Source of the DNA: Paenilisteria rustica
GTDB taxonomy: Bacteria; Bacillota; Bacilli; Lactobacillales; Listeriaceae
NCBI RefSeq assembly: GCF_013820765.1
Contig: NZ_JABJVM010000007.1
Location: 1-64,000 of the forward strand
Direction of reading: 5' to 3'
Length of the DNA stretch: 64,000 bases
Shown: positions 9,059-17,647 of the stretch, piece after piece
Layout of the letters: the number at the start of each line of letters is the position of its first letter
Numbering within the stretch: the first letter of the stretch is position 1
The notes under the pieces: model-generated
Seen by the model: the letters and a program-made list of their open reading frames with translations, nothing else
Databases searched by the model: none
Told to the model about the DNA's origin: nothing
Translations under genes and position numbers: made by a program

Positions 9059-10345
9059 TTGAAAATCGCAGTTATTGGATTGGGTTATATAGGTTTACCG
9101 ACGGCTATCATGTTTGCTAATCATGGTCAGAATGTGATTGGTATTGACCTGAAAGAAGACGCGATAAACATGCTTAACGCAGGAAAAATTCACATTGAGG
9201 AACCAGGACTTCAAGCAGAGCTAACGAAAGCCTTATTATCTGGGAATTTTAAAGCACAGTTAAATCTAGAGGAATCGGATGTTTTTATTGTCGCTGTGCC
9301 AACGCCGAATAAGGCCGATGCCTATCTATCATGTGATTTAACACATGTTGTCGACGCGGTCAGCAAAACGATTCCTTATTTAGAAAAAGGAAATGTCATC
9401 ATATTAGAATCTACCATCGCACCACGCACGACAGAAGATGTGGTGAAGCCGATGTTGGAAGAAGCAGGATTTATCATTGGGCAAGATATCTTTTTAGTCC
9501 ATTGTCCCGAGCGCGTATTGCCTGGGAAAATTATTCATGAGTTAGTGCATAATAACCGCATTATCGGTGGCTTGACGCCGGCTTGTGTCGAGGCTGGAAA
9601 ACAAGTGTATGGCGTGTTTGTTCAAGGAGAACTCATCGAAGCATCAGCGGGTGCTGCGGAACTTTCAAAACTCATGGAAAATACATTTCGTGACGTCAAT
9701 ATCGCGCTTGCGAATGAACTTGCCAAAATTGGCGATACGCTCGGCATCAACGCATTGGAAGTCATCGAGATGGCGAATAAACATCCTCGCGTGAACCTGC
9801 ACGCGCCAGGACCAGGAGTTGGTGGACATTGCCTAGCCGTGGATCCGTACTTCATTGTCGCGGCAACACCTAGCAACACACCACTGATTCAGCAAGCACG
9901 CGCCATCAACAACTCGATGCCAGACTTCATTGTAGCGAAAGTAAAGAACTTCATGGCAGACATCGATGGCAAAAAAGTGGCCGTGTTCGGCACGACATAT
10001 AAAGGTGATGTAGATGATATCCGTGAAAGTCCAGCGCTTGAAATTATACAGCTTCTAGAAAAAGAAACAGATTTTGAATTATCCGTTTTTGATCCGCATG
10101 TAAAAGCACCTTGGATTGAGCCTGAGTTTGAGAAAGCGGTAGAAAACGCAGATTTAGTCTGTATTTTAACGGATCATAGTGAGTTCAAAGCGGTGACGGC
10201 AAGTCAATTTGAGGGTATGAAACAACACTATATTTTTGATACAAAAAATGTTATTCCGGAGTTAGAAAAAGTGGCGATTTACAATATGGGAAACGTATAT
10301 GAGATGCGAACAAACAGTAAAAAGTTAGTTCCAATAGCGGAATAA
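9059..10345 (+). CDS. wecC: UDP-N-acetyl-D-mannosaminuronate dehydrogenase (WecC-type)
   Basis: A 428-residue cytoplasmic NAD-dependent dehydrogenase starting at TTG 9059 behind GAGGAGA. The N-terminal Rossmann motif is GLGYIGLPTA (~7-16). The central domain carries the catalytic cysteine in GPGVGGHC (~251-258), and the C-terminal UDP-binding domain has GTTYKGDVDDIRESPAL. HCPERVLPG is typical of the WecC/CapL branch, which oxidises UDP-ManNAc to UDP-ManNAcA. The WecG/TagA-type transferase four genes on fits this substrate. The UDP-GlcNAc 2-epimerase that would supply UDP-ManNAc is not in the window. UDP-glucose or UDP-GalNAc specificity cannot be excluded. Confidence 0.85.
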   Translation: MKIAVIGLGYIGLPTAIMFANHGQNVIGIDLKEDAINMLNAGKIHIEEPGLQAELTKALLSGNFKAQLNLEESDVFIVAVPTPNKADAYLSCDLTHVVDAVSKTIPYLEKGNVIILESTIAPRTTEDVVKPMLEEAGFIIGQDIFLVHCPERVLPGKIIHELVHNNRIIGGLTPACVEAGKQVYGVFVQGELIEASAGAAELSKLMENTFRDVNIALANELAKIGDTLGINALEVIEMANKHPRVNLHAPGPGVGGHCLAVDPYFIVAATPSNTPLIQQARAINNSMPDFIVAKVKNFMADIDGKKVAVFGTTYKGDVDDIRESPALEIIQLLEKETDFELSVFDPHVKAPWIEPEFEKAVENADLVCILTDHSEFKAVTASQFEGMKQHYIFDTKNVIPELEKVAIYNMGNVYEMRTNSKKLVPIAE

Positions 10346-10359
10346 GCCAGGAGGAAACA

Positions 10360-11088
10360 ATGGAAGATAGTTTAAATGTAAAACAAATATGGGACCTTTT
10401 GAAAAAGAATAAATGGATTATTTTTATAAGTATGTGTGTATGTGCCTTGCTTATGAGTTGCTATCTGTATTTCTTTTCGACACCAATCTACCAAAGCGAA
10501 ACGCAGGTTTTGATTAATCAGTCTGTGCCCCAAAACACCATTGTACAATCACAGGATGTCCAGGCGAACTTGCAGCTTATTAACACGTACACCTCGATTA
10601 TCATGAGCCCGCGAATTTTGGCGCAGGTGTCTGAAAACATGGATGATGTGTATTCGACAAAAGAGCTGGAGCAAATGATTCAAGTGAACAGTACTTCGGA
10701 TTCGCAAGTCATCAAGATTAATGTAGAGAGTGCAAATGCTAGAGATGCTGTCAAAATTGCCAACGAAACAGTCCGTATATTTAGTAAAGATGTTCCGAAA
10801 ATAATGAAAATTGATAATATTTATACGCTATCCGAGGCTAATTTAGATGACGATGCAGCGCCGGTCAAACCACACAAAGCCTTGCTGATTGCTGTTGCGA
10901 CACTGTTAGGTATGATTTTGGGCATTGCTATTATGTTCCTTCGTGATCTATTTGACCGCTCGATTAAAACAGCAGAGGACGTGGAAAAAACTTTGGGGCT
11001 TCCTGTACTATCAATGATTAATGAAATGAAAGATGAGGATTTATTTGAGAAAGCACCAAGAGCAAGACGAAAGAAGCGGAAAGGATAA
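10360..11088 (+). CDS. Polysaccharide co-polymerase / chain-length determinant (Wzz type)
   Basis: A 242-residue membrane protein: helix 1 at ~20-40 (WIIFISMCVCALLMSCYLYF), an extracytoplasmic part with the YQSETQVLINQ segment, helix 2 at ~172-195, and a basic tail (RARRKKRKG). This is the split Gram-positive form, with the kinase domain in a separate protein encoded 6 bp downstream. Such proteins activate the partner tyrosine kinase and set polymer length at the Wzy complex. AGGAGG precedes ATG 10360. Confidence 0.85.
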   Translation: MEDSLNVKQIWDLLKKNKWIIFISMCVCALLMSCYLYFFSTPIYQSETQVLINQSVPQNTIVQSQDVQANLQLINTYTSIIMSPRILAQVSENMDDVYSTKELEQMIQVNSTSDSQVIKINVESANARDAVKIANETVRIFSKDVPKIMKIDNIYTLSEANLDDDAAPVKPHKALLIAVATLLGMILGIAIMFLRDLFDRSIKTAEDVEKTLGLPVLSMINEMKDEDLFEKAPRARRKKRKG

Positions 11089-11094
11089 TGCCAA

Positions 11095-11772
11095 TTGAGT
11101 AAACAACAAGCAACCAAAAGAAAGTTAATTACAGCAACAAATCCAAGTTCGCCAATCGCGGAACAATTCAAGACGCTCCGAGCTGGTATCCATTTTTCTT
11201 CGGTGGATAAAGAGTATAAATCGATTTTAGTCACGTCACCAGAGCCAGAAAGCGGTAAATCGACAGTGTCAGCGAACCTAGCCATCTGTTATGCCAAACA
11301 AGGAAACAAGACATTATTAATTGATGCAGACATGCGAAAACCGACAAGTCATCGGACATTTGGCATTCATTATAACATTGGCTTATCCGACGTGCTTACG
11401 AGCAATGGAACGGACCTCCAAGATATGCTCCACCAAACAGAAATCGATAATTTAACCGTCTTAACGAGCGGGACGATGGTACCAAATCCGAATGAATTGC
11501 TTGCCTCTAAAAAAATGGAGCGCTTGATAAAGCAATTCACTGAGCAATTCGATCAAATTATTATTGATACCCCACCTATTTTAGCTTCATCTGATGCCCT
11601 TGTTTTAACCCCCTATGTAGAAGGCGCGATCGTCGTCTTGCGAAGTGACAAAACACTAAAAGAACGTGCCAAGGTAGCCGTGCAGCAACTTCAAAAAACG
11701 CATATTCCAATTATAGGAACGGTTTTAAATCGTGTGAAAAATAATGCAAACAATTATTATTACTATCAATAA
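11095..11772 (+). CDS. Bacterial tyrosine kinase (CpsD/CapB type)
   Basis: A 225-residue cytoplasmic BY-kinase from TTG 11095, with a modest GGAAAGGA site inside the end of the preceding gene. Motifs in order: Walker A SPEPESGKSTVSANLA (~43-58), Walker A' LLIDADMRKP (~74-83), Walker B QIIIDTPPI (~155-163), and a C-terminal tyrosine cluster YYYYQ that is the autophosphorylation site. It works with the upstream Wzz-type adaptor to control polymer export. No cognate tyrosine phosphatase (CpsB/Wzb) is seen in the operon, which is unusual for capsule loci. Confidence 0.88.
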   Translation: MSKQQATKRKLITATNPSSPIAEQFKTLRAGIHFSSVDKEYKSILVTSPEPESGKSTVSANLAICYAKQGNKTLLIDADMRKPTSHRTFGIHYNIGLSDVLTSNGTDLQDMLHQTEIDNLTVLTSGTMVPNPNELLASKKMERLIKQFTEQFDQIIIDTPPILASSDALVLTPYVEGAIVVLRSDKTLKERAKVAVQQLQKTHIPIIGTVLNRVKNNANNYYYYQ

Positions 11773-11783
11773 AGGAGATTACA

Positions 11784-12434
11784 ATGGAGTCTACAAAAAC
11801 AGTGGCTAAGTCCACAAAAGCAGCTGCTAAATTTTATCCAATCGTCAAACGAAGTATGGATTTGCTGGGTGCCGGCTTCGGTTTACTTGTTCTAACCCCC
11901 CTTTTTTTCGTGCTAGCCCTTGCGATTAAGCTAAGTGATATCCAGGCCCCGGTGTTTTTTAAACAAGAACGTGTTGGCAAAAATGGCTCGCGTTTCATGA
12001 TGTATAAGTTTCGGACAATGATTCCAAATGCGGAGGAAAAGCTCGCAGAACTGCTTCAATTTAATGAAGTAGAGGGCGCGATGTTTAAGATGAAACAAGA
12101 TCCCCGCGTGACGAAACTAGGTCAATTTTTAAGAAAGACGAGCCTTGATGAATTCCCTCAGCTTGTTAATGTATTAAAGGGGGACATGTCGCTCGTTGGA
12201 CCACGGCCGCCGCTGAAACGCGAAGTCGTAGAATATTCCGTACGCGATTACAGAAGACTGTCCGTGACGCCAGGATGTACGGGGTTATGGCAAGTCAGCG
12301 GGCGCAACGATGTCAGTTTTGCGGAAATGGTGAATTTAGATTTAGAGTATATTCAAAAAGTGAGTTTTTCGCTAGATATCCACATATTACTCCGAACGGT
12401 GCGGATTATTTTTGTCCCAAATAAAGCCTATTAA
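11784..12434 (+). CDS. Undecaprenyl-phosphate sugar-phosphotransferase (priming)
   Basis: A 216-residue member of the bacterial sugar transferase family, in the short single-domain form (EpsL-like) without the multi-pass N-terminal region. One membrane-inserting segment lies at ~29-52. Signature motifs: ERVGKNGSRFMMYKFRTM, FLRKTSLDEFPQLVNVLKGD, SLVGPRPPL and PGCTGLWQVSGRN. It moves a sugar 1-phosphate from its UDP donor to undecaprenyl phosphate, starting each repeat unit at the inner membrane face. AAAGGAGA precedes ATG 11784. The sugar cannot be read from the sequence. Confidence 0.88.
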   Translation: MESTKTVAKSTKAAAKFYPIVKRSMDLLGAGFGLLVLTPLFFVLALAIKLSDIQAPVFFKQERVGKNGSRFMMYKFRTMIPNAEEKLAELLQFNEVEGAMFKMKQDPRVTKLGQFLRKTSLDEFPQLVNVLKGDMSLVGPRPPLKREVVEYSVRDYRRLSVTPGCTGLWQVSGRNDVSFAEMVNLDLEYIQKVSFSLDIHILLRTVRIIFVPNKAY

Positions 12435-12446
12435 GTTAGAGGAGAA

Positions 12447-13205
12447 GTGAAAAATCGTATGACTCGAACATTTTTATTAGGTAGTTATGTGGATGCATTG
12501 ACGATGAAGGAAACATTGAACAAGGTAGAGGCGATCATTCGGATTGGTAAACCAGTGCAACATGTGGTGATTAATGCCAGTAAGATTAATTTGATGGCTC
12601 AAAATGAAGAACTTGCGGACATTGTTAATGCGTCGCCGCTGATCAATGCGGATGGTCAATCGATTGTCTGGGCGATGAAATTCCTTGGACATGAGGTGCA
12701 GGAAAGAGTTGCTGGTATTGATTTGTTTGAAAATTTAGTTAAATTGAGTGCAGAAAAGGGCTTCCGGGTGTATTATTTCGGGGCTCAAGAGGATGTCGTG
12801 CAAGAAGTCGTCCAGTTACACCAACAGAAATATCCGAATCTTCAAGTAGCTGGGTATCGAAATGGTTATTTTGATGAAGTAGAGTCCGAAGAAATTGCGA
12901 TGGATATCCGAAAATCAAAAGCCGATATAGTTTTTGTCGCTTTTTCCAGCCCTAAAAAAGAACAGTGGGTTCATGCTCATAAAGAGATGATGGGCGCGCC
13001 ATTTGTGATGGGTGTCGGCGGTAGCTTCGATGTGATTGCTGGTGTGACGAAGCGCGCGCCGCAATGGATGCAAAAAGCTGGGCTGGAATGGTTTTATCGC
13101 TTTATGCAAGAACCGCGTCGGATGTTCAAACGCTATTTTGTTGGCAATTTGAGCTTTGTGCGGAAAGTGATGAAGGAAAGGTGGAGGAAAAAAGATGTTC
13201 GCTAA
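12447..13205 (+). CDS. GT26 glycosyltransferase (WecG/TagA/CpsF family)
   Basis: A 252-residue cytoplasmic transferase of family GT26. Motifs: HVVINASKINLMAQN (~34-48), the ADGQSIVWA region (~71-79) carrying the proposed catalytic Asp, the VYYFGAQEDVV segment, VFVAFSSPKKEQW, and GVGGSFDVIAGVTKRAPQWM. WecG moves ManNAcA and TagA moves ManNAc to lipid-linked acceptors. With a WecC-type dehydrogenase in the operon, ManNAcA is the more likely sugar here. The start is unclear: GTG 12447 is only two bases from GGAG, while ATG 12459 is ~14 bases away. The 3' end overlaps the next gene by 11 bp. Confidence 0.85.
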   Translation: MKNRMTRTFLLGSYVDALTMKETLNKVEAIIRIGKPVQHVVINASKINLMAQNEELADIVNASPLINADGQSIVWAMKFLGHEVQERVAGIDLFENLVKLSAEKGFRVYYFGAQEDVVQEVVQLHQQKYPNLQVAGYRNGYFDEVESEEIAMDIRKSKADIVFVAFSSPKKEQWVHAHKEMMGAPFVMGVGGSFDVIAGVTKRAPQWMQKAGLEWFYRFMQEPRRMFKRYFVGNLSFVRKVMKERWRKKDVR

Positions 13206-13707
13206 ATTGACATTTTCAGTGCTAAATGTTGTTCCAATGCCAAACCGGCTCGCTTTTGGGCGGATCATTCGTCAGCTGAAGAATCAGATGGCACGTGCTT
13301 TCTTTGGTAGCTGTGCGAAAAATAGTAACCTACGTCCGAAGCTAAAATTGCGCCATCCGAAAAATATTCATCTTGGAAAACGTTCGTCGATTGGGGACAA
13401 TGCGCGTATTATTGCGACTGCTCCTGTTTATATTGGCGATGATGTGTTGATGGCGCCAGATGTTGTGATTTTGACGGAAACGCATTGTATTAATGGGAAA
13501 GAAAAGATTTTGGATAGCGGAACGACGCAAAAATCCGTTTTTATCGGGAATGATGTTTGGATTGGTACGCGAGTGACGATTTTAGCAGGAGCGGAGATTC
13601 CAGATGGTTGTGTGGTAGCCGCGGGTGCTGTAGTTCCAGCTAAAAAGTATCCGCCATATAGCGTGATTGGCGGGGTTCCTGCCAAAGTGATTAAACAAGA
13701 GAGGTAA
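13195..13707 (+). CDS. Hexapeptide-repeat O-acetyltransferase
   Basis: A 170-residue left-handed beta-helix acyltransferase of the WcaF/NodL/maltose-acetyltransferase group. Hexapeptide turns run from ~55 to 160 (IHLGKRSSIGDNARI, PVYIGDDVLMAPDVVI, FIGNDVWIGTRVTIL, IPDGCVVAAGAVV), with the expected catalytic His in LTETHCIN (~95). It probably adds acetyl groups from acetyl-CoA to the repeat unit. GGTGGAGG precedes ATG 13195, which lies inside the end of the GT26 gene, so the two are translationally coupled. Confidence 0.82.
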   Translation: MFAKLTFSVLNVVPMPNRLAFGRIIRQLKNQMARAFFGSCAKNSNLRPKLKLRHPKNIHLGKRSSIGDNARIIATAPVYIGDDVLMAPDVVILTETHCINGKEKILDSGTTQKSVFIGNDVWIGTRVTILAGAEIPDGCVVAAGAVVPAKKYPPYSVIGGVPAKVIKQER

Positions 13708-13714
13708 GATACTA

Positions 13715-14962
13715 GTGCTCAAAGAAACGAAGATATTTATGATTCTCATGGCTATTTTTCCTGTTATTGATGCGCTGAATGGCTTTGTGTTGTCGGCGGG
13801 AATCAATCTCCCAATCGGTATTGCGTATCGACTCGTGTGTATTAGTTTTCTAGTTTTTCAGATTGCTAGAAAGGGCTTTGCAAAAAAACTATACACGGTT
13901 CTGTCTGTCGCTTTGATTTTTTGTGGTGTTATTTCGCTTTTTATTCAGACCATCGTTTTGCAAAGTGATACGCCGTCGTTCTTGTATGATTTGACGAACA
14001 TGACGAAGTTTTTCCTTTGGGTGTTAATTCCATATTATGTGTATCAGCGCGCGGATTTGTTGAAAGAGGCTAGTTATGAAAAGATGTTTCTCGCGATTAG
14101 TACGTTTTTCACGCTGGGTTTATTGATTCCGTACGTGCTTGGGATTGGAAATCAGACGTATGAGGCTTCGGAGGCAGGCTATAAGGCGTTCTTCTTTGCG
14201 AATAATGATACGACGATAGGTTTCATTGTGTCGGCGACTTTTACTGGTTGGTATTTGTTTAAACAGACGAAGAAGACCGGAGTGTGGACGCGTGGATTGT
14301 TGGCGCTGCTTTATTTGGGCAATTTGCTAGGTTTGCTTCTGTTAGGGACAAAAACGGGCATTATATATGGTGTCGGATTAACGATCGTGTTACTCCTACG
14401 TTTCTTCTTCTTGCAAAATCGTGTCGGAATCGCTTCGAAGTGGGGTATTGGGATGATGATTTTCGCGGTCGTGACTTTCATTACGATACAGGGTCGTGCG
14501 TTTATTTTAGAGACGGTTTCAGGACTTGTTCAGCGGTTGACTTATTTTTATAACTTGTATAACGGCGATTTGCTACGCTTTATCACGAGTTCGCGCAGTG
14601 AATTTTTGGATACTGCTTCTGCCTCCTTTATGCATAGCGGCAACCTCATGACGCAACTTTTCGGCTTTGGTTTTAGCCAACGTGTGACGACATGGGGGCT
14701 GGGCGATCTTGTAGAAATGGATTTCTTTGATGTATTTTTCTCCCTTGGGATTGTGGGGCTCCTTGTGATGATTGGCCTCCTACTCTTCTTCTTTATACTA
14801 TCCTGCAAAAAACGAAGCATTTACAGCGTGCTATTTGTTATCCTCCTGTGTTACGGCGCTTTTGCCGGCCACGTCTTATTTTCTGCCCTGTCATCCACGT
14901 TATTCGGCCTCGTGTGCGGTGGCTTATTCTTACAAAAAGAAAGCTTGTGTGAAAAAGAATGA
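13715..14962 (+). CDS. Wzy-type polysaccharide polymerase
   Basis: A 415-residue polytopic membrane protein with about ten hydrophobic helices and a long extracytoplasmic segment around residues ~260-320, the pattern of the O-antigen ligase/polymerase family. LLGTKTGIIYG (~208-218) resembles the conserved region of this family. It should join repeat units on the outer membrane face. Start is GTG 13715 after AGAGGTAAG. The last four bases overlap the flippase start (ATGA). Such polymerases share little primary sequence, so the call rests on topology and operon context. Confidence 0.75.
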   Translation: MLKETKIFMILMAIFPVIDALNGFVLSAGINLPIGIAYRLVCISFLVFQIARKGFAKKLYTVLSVALIFCGVISLFIQTIVLQSDTPSFLYDLTNMTKFFLWVLIPYYVYQRADLLKEASYEKMFLAISTFFTLGLLIPYVLGIGNQTYEASEAGYKAFFFANNDTTIGFIVSATFTGWYLFKQTKKTGVWTRGLLALLYLGNLLGLLLLGTKTGIIYGVGLTIVLLLRFFFLQNRVGIASKWGIGMMIFAVVTFITIQGRAFILETVSGLVQRLTYFYNLYNGDLLRFITSSRSEFLDTASASFMHSGNLMTQLFGFGFSQRVTTWGLGDLVEMDFFDVFFSLGIVGLLVMIGLLLFFFILSCKKRSIYSVLFVILLCYGAFAGHVLFSALSSTLFGLVCGGLFLQKESLCEKE

Positions 14963-16389
14963 AAGCTCTTGTTAAACGATTGATGCAATTTGCGATTGGT
15001 TCCTTGGGTTCTGCGATACTAAATTTGATGACAATTCCGGTAATTACGTTTTTCATTTCTCCAGAAGAATACGGCAAAACAAGTATGTTCATGCTTGCGC
15101 AGACGTTGTTGATTTGCGTCATTTATTTAGGCTATGATCAAGCTTTTGCACGCGAGTTTTACGAGTATCCGAATAAGAGAAAACTGTTTAGCACGGCCAT
15201 GATTGTTCCGTTTTTGTTCTCCGGGATTATGATTGGATGCATGTGTTGGTTTGCCAAGCCGATTTCTGTCTTTCTTTTTGGAAGCGAGGTATACCGCCAT
15301 GCGGTGTATCTGATTGCGGCGTCGATTCCGTTTCTGATATTTGAGCGATTCTTATTTTTATACATTCGGATGCAAAACAAGGCGTTGGAATTTTCGCTGT
15401 TCAATATTTTAGTGAAATTGAGTATCTTGCTTTGTACGATTTTTTTCCTCACTTATTTCTCCCACACGTTTATCACCGTTGTTTATGCCACAATAATCGG
15501 CCAGGTGATTGGGGATGCGATTTTGATGATTCGAAATGTGCGGATATTGTACATGAATCCAATTAAGACCGACCCTGATTTATATCCGAGATTGGCGAAG
15601 TTTGGATTGCCAATTGCGCTAGCGACAGTGATTTATAGCTTGTTTGTGATTATCGATAAATTGTTTATTCGTTATTTTGGTGATTTCGAACAATTGGGAT
15701 TATACACAGCTGCTTTTAAAATTGCGAGCGCACTGTTGATTTTACAGACGACGTTTTCGAATTTTTGGATACCCACGGCGTACGAATGGTACAAAAAGCA
15801 GAAACCAATGCACTATTTTAAATTGGTGAGCGATAGCATTATGTTTCTGATTGCCTTGTTATTTATGGGACTATTGTTGTTTAAAGGCGTCATCATGATG
15901 ATTTTATCGCCCGAATACAGCGAAGCGCAGTACATCTTCCCGTTTCTTTGCTTCTATCCGCTGATGATGACGGTGAGTGATACGACGAACTTGGGGATTG
16001 TTTTTCTGAAACGAAGCTCGCTGAATATTCTGGTCTCTGTTATTGCGCTCATTGTGTCGGTAGGCTTGAATTTTTTACTTGTGCCGAACTATGGTGCGAT
16101 AGGGGCTTCGATTGCGACAGGTTCCGCTTACATTGCCTTTTTCTTAGCGCGGACGTATTTTTCGATGCGGATTTGGAAAGGTTTTTCTGTAAAAAGCCAT
16201 TTGATGACCACTTTATTACTCGTTGTCGCTGCTAGTTTCAATATTATAATTCACACGGTTTGGTTAATCTCGATTATTAATGTAGCTGCATTGTTGTGCA
16301 TTGTAATCATCTACATCCCGCTATTACGCACGCTATACCGATTGTTTTACGCCAAACCCACTACACAAAAGAGAGGAATTGAAGCATGA
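14959..16389 (+). CDS. Wzx-type repeat-unit flippase
   Basis: A 476-residue MOP-superfamily (polysaccharide biosynthesis) transporter with roughly 12-14 membrane helices. The N-terminus (AIGSLGSAILNLMTIPVI, then FFISPEEYGKTSMFMLAQTL) is characteristic of Wzx/RfbX proteins. It should move undecaprenyl-linked repeat units outward for the polymerase. ATGA overlaps tie it to the genes on both sides. Confidence 0.85.
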   Translation: MKALVKRLMQFAIGSLGSAILNLMTIPVITFFISPEEYGKTSMFMLAQTLLICVIYLGYDQAFAREFYEYPNKRKLFSTAMIVPFLFSGIMIGCMCWFAKPISVFLFGSEVYRHAVYLIAASIPFLIFERFLFLYIRMQNKALEFSLFNILVKLSILLCTIFFLTYFSHTFITVVYATIIGQVIGDAILMIRNVRILYMNPIKTDPDLYPRLAKFGLPIALATVIYSLFVIIDKLFIRYFGDFEQLGLYTAAFKIASALLILQTTFSNFWIPTAYEWYKKQKPMHYFKLVSDSIMFLIALLFMGLLLFKGVIMMILSPEYSEAQYIFPFLCFYPLMMTVSDTTNLGIVFLKRSSLNILVSVIALIVSVGLNFLLVPNYGAIGASIATGSAYIAFFLARTYFSMRIWKGFSVKSHLMTTLLLVVAASFNIIIHTVWLISIINVAALLCIVIIYIPLLRTLYRLFYAKPTTQKRGIEA

Positions 16390-17459
16390 AGATACTCGTT
16401 ATTTCCAATATGTTTCCATCAAAAGAGTACCCATCTTACGGTATTTTTGTCAAAAATCACGTGAAGTTGTTAGAAGAGGCATCAGATACAATTGAGATGA
16501 TTACGATGCAAAAAGAGCTAAGCAAAATCAAAAAATTGTGGCTCTATATCCAGTTTTACCTCCGCATTTTTTTCACGTTATTGTTTAAAAAATATGACCT
16601 TGTTTATTTGCATTATGCGTCTCACAGCGCGATTCCGATTTTAGGTGCTAAATTTTTGAAGCGAAAATTAAATCTCGTGGTCAATCTCCACGGTAGTGAT
16701 GTATTCCCAGAGACACCGTTACAAGAGCGCTTGCAAATATGGGTGGCGAGACTATTGAAAAAAGCGAGTCATATCGTGGTCCCGTCGGATTATTTCAAAC
16801 AAAGTGTGGTTAAACGTTATCAGCTAGCGCCTGAAAACATCTGGATTTCACCATCTGGTGGCGTCAACCGTACTTTGTTCACACCACAGGATACAGCGCG
16901 AGATACCTCGGTTTTCCATGTGGGCTATGTCGGGCGTATTGATGTTGATAAGGGCTGGGATGATGCGCTTCGTGGCTTTTCTGAATTTAAACACCAATCG
17001 AACCAGCCGGCACAACTTATCATGATTGGAAATGGTAAGGAAAATCCTCAAAAAGAAGCGCTTATTCAAGAGTTGGAACTACAGGACGATGTTCGTTGTT
17101 ATGATTTATTGCCGCAAGAAAAACTTGTTGCGTTGTATAATGAGATGGATGTCTTTGTTTTTCCAAGCCGCAGAAAAGGCGAGAGTTTAGGACTTGTAGG
17201 CATTGAAGCGTTGGCTTGCGGCGTCCCAGTTATAGGTAGTCGGATTGCTGGCATTCAAGGCTATCTGGTAGAAGGAAAAAATGGCTACTTCTCAGAGACT
17301 GGAAATCCGTATTCCATCGCAGAAAAATTGCTGCAATTTTATGCGAATAGTGAGGAAGAGAAGAAAGCGTTACGACACAACGCCTTTGATTCCGCGATTC
17401 CTTATGATCAGCAGCATGTGAAAAGAGAGATGTTAAATATACTAGAAATTTTAAAATAG
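16386..17459 (+). CDS. Family 4 glycosyltransferase
   Basis: A 357-residue GT-B fold retaining transferase. The N-terminal domain has ISNMFPSKEYPSYGIFVKNH and an acceptor-side VNLHGSDVFPE segment. The C-terminal glycosyltransferase-1 domain has GYVGRIDVDKGWDDAL (~179-194) and the nucleotide-sugar signature RRKGESLGLVGIEALACGVP (~259-278, E-X7-E). It adds one further sugar to the lipid-linked unit. As the only GT besides the priming enzyme and GT26, it implies a small unit of about three sugars unless other enzymes act from elsewhere. Last gene of the operon. Confidence 0.83.
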   Translation: MKILVISNMFPSKEYPSYGIFVKNHVKLLEEASDTIEMITMQKELSKIKKLWLYIQFYLRIFFTLLFKKYDLVYLHYASHSAIPILGAKFLKRKLNLVVNLHGSDVFPETPLQERLQIWVARLLKKASHIVVPSDYFKQSVVKRYQLAPENIWISPSGGVNRTLFTPQDTARDTSVFHVGYVGRIDVDKGWDDALRGFSEFKHQSNQPAQLIMIGNGKENPQKEALIQELELQDDVRCYDLLPQEKLVALYNEMDVFVFPSRRKGESLGLVGIEALACGVPVIGSRIAGIQGYLVEGKNGYFSETGNPYSIAEKLLQFYANSEEEKKALRHNAFDSAIPYDQQHVKREMLNILEILK

Positions 17460-17647
17460 ATATCCGTAATATATAAATAGAGAAGAACTAACTCACAAAG
17501 AAGCGCTAAGGTTATAAGAGGTATAACAAGCAGAGTATGTTCAAAACAACAAAAAAGAAAACATACGTTCTCATTTGCTTGACTTTACTCATGAAAACCA
17601 TTAGAATTGAAGCTTCACGCAATGAAGGTGAAGAGGGGGAAATTGCT

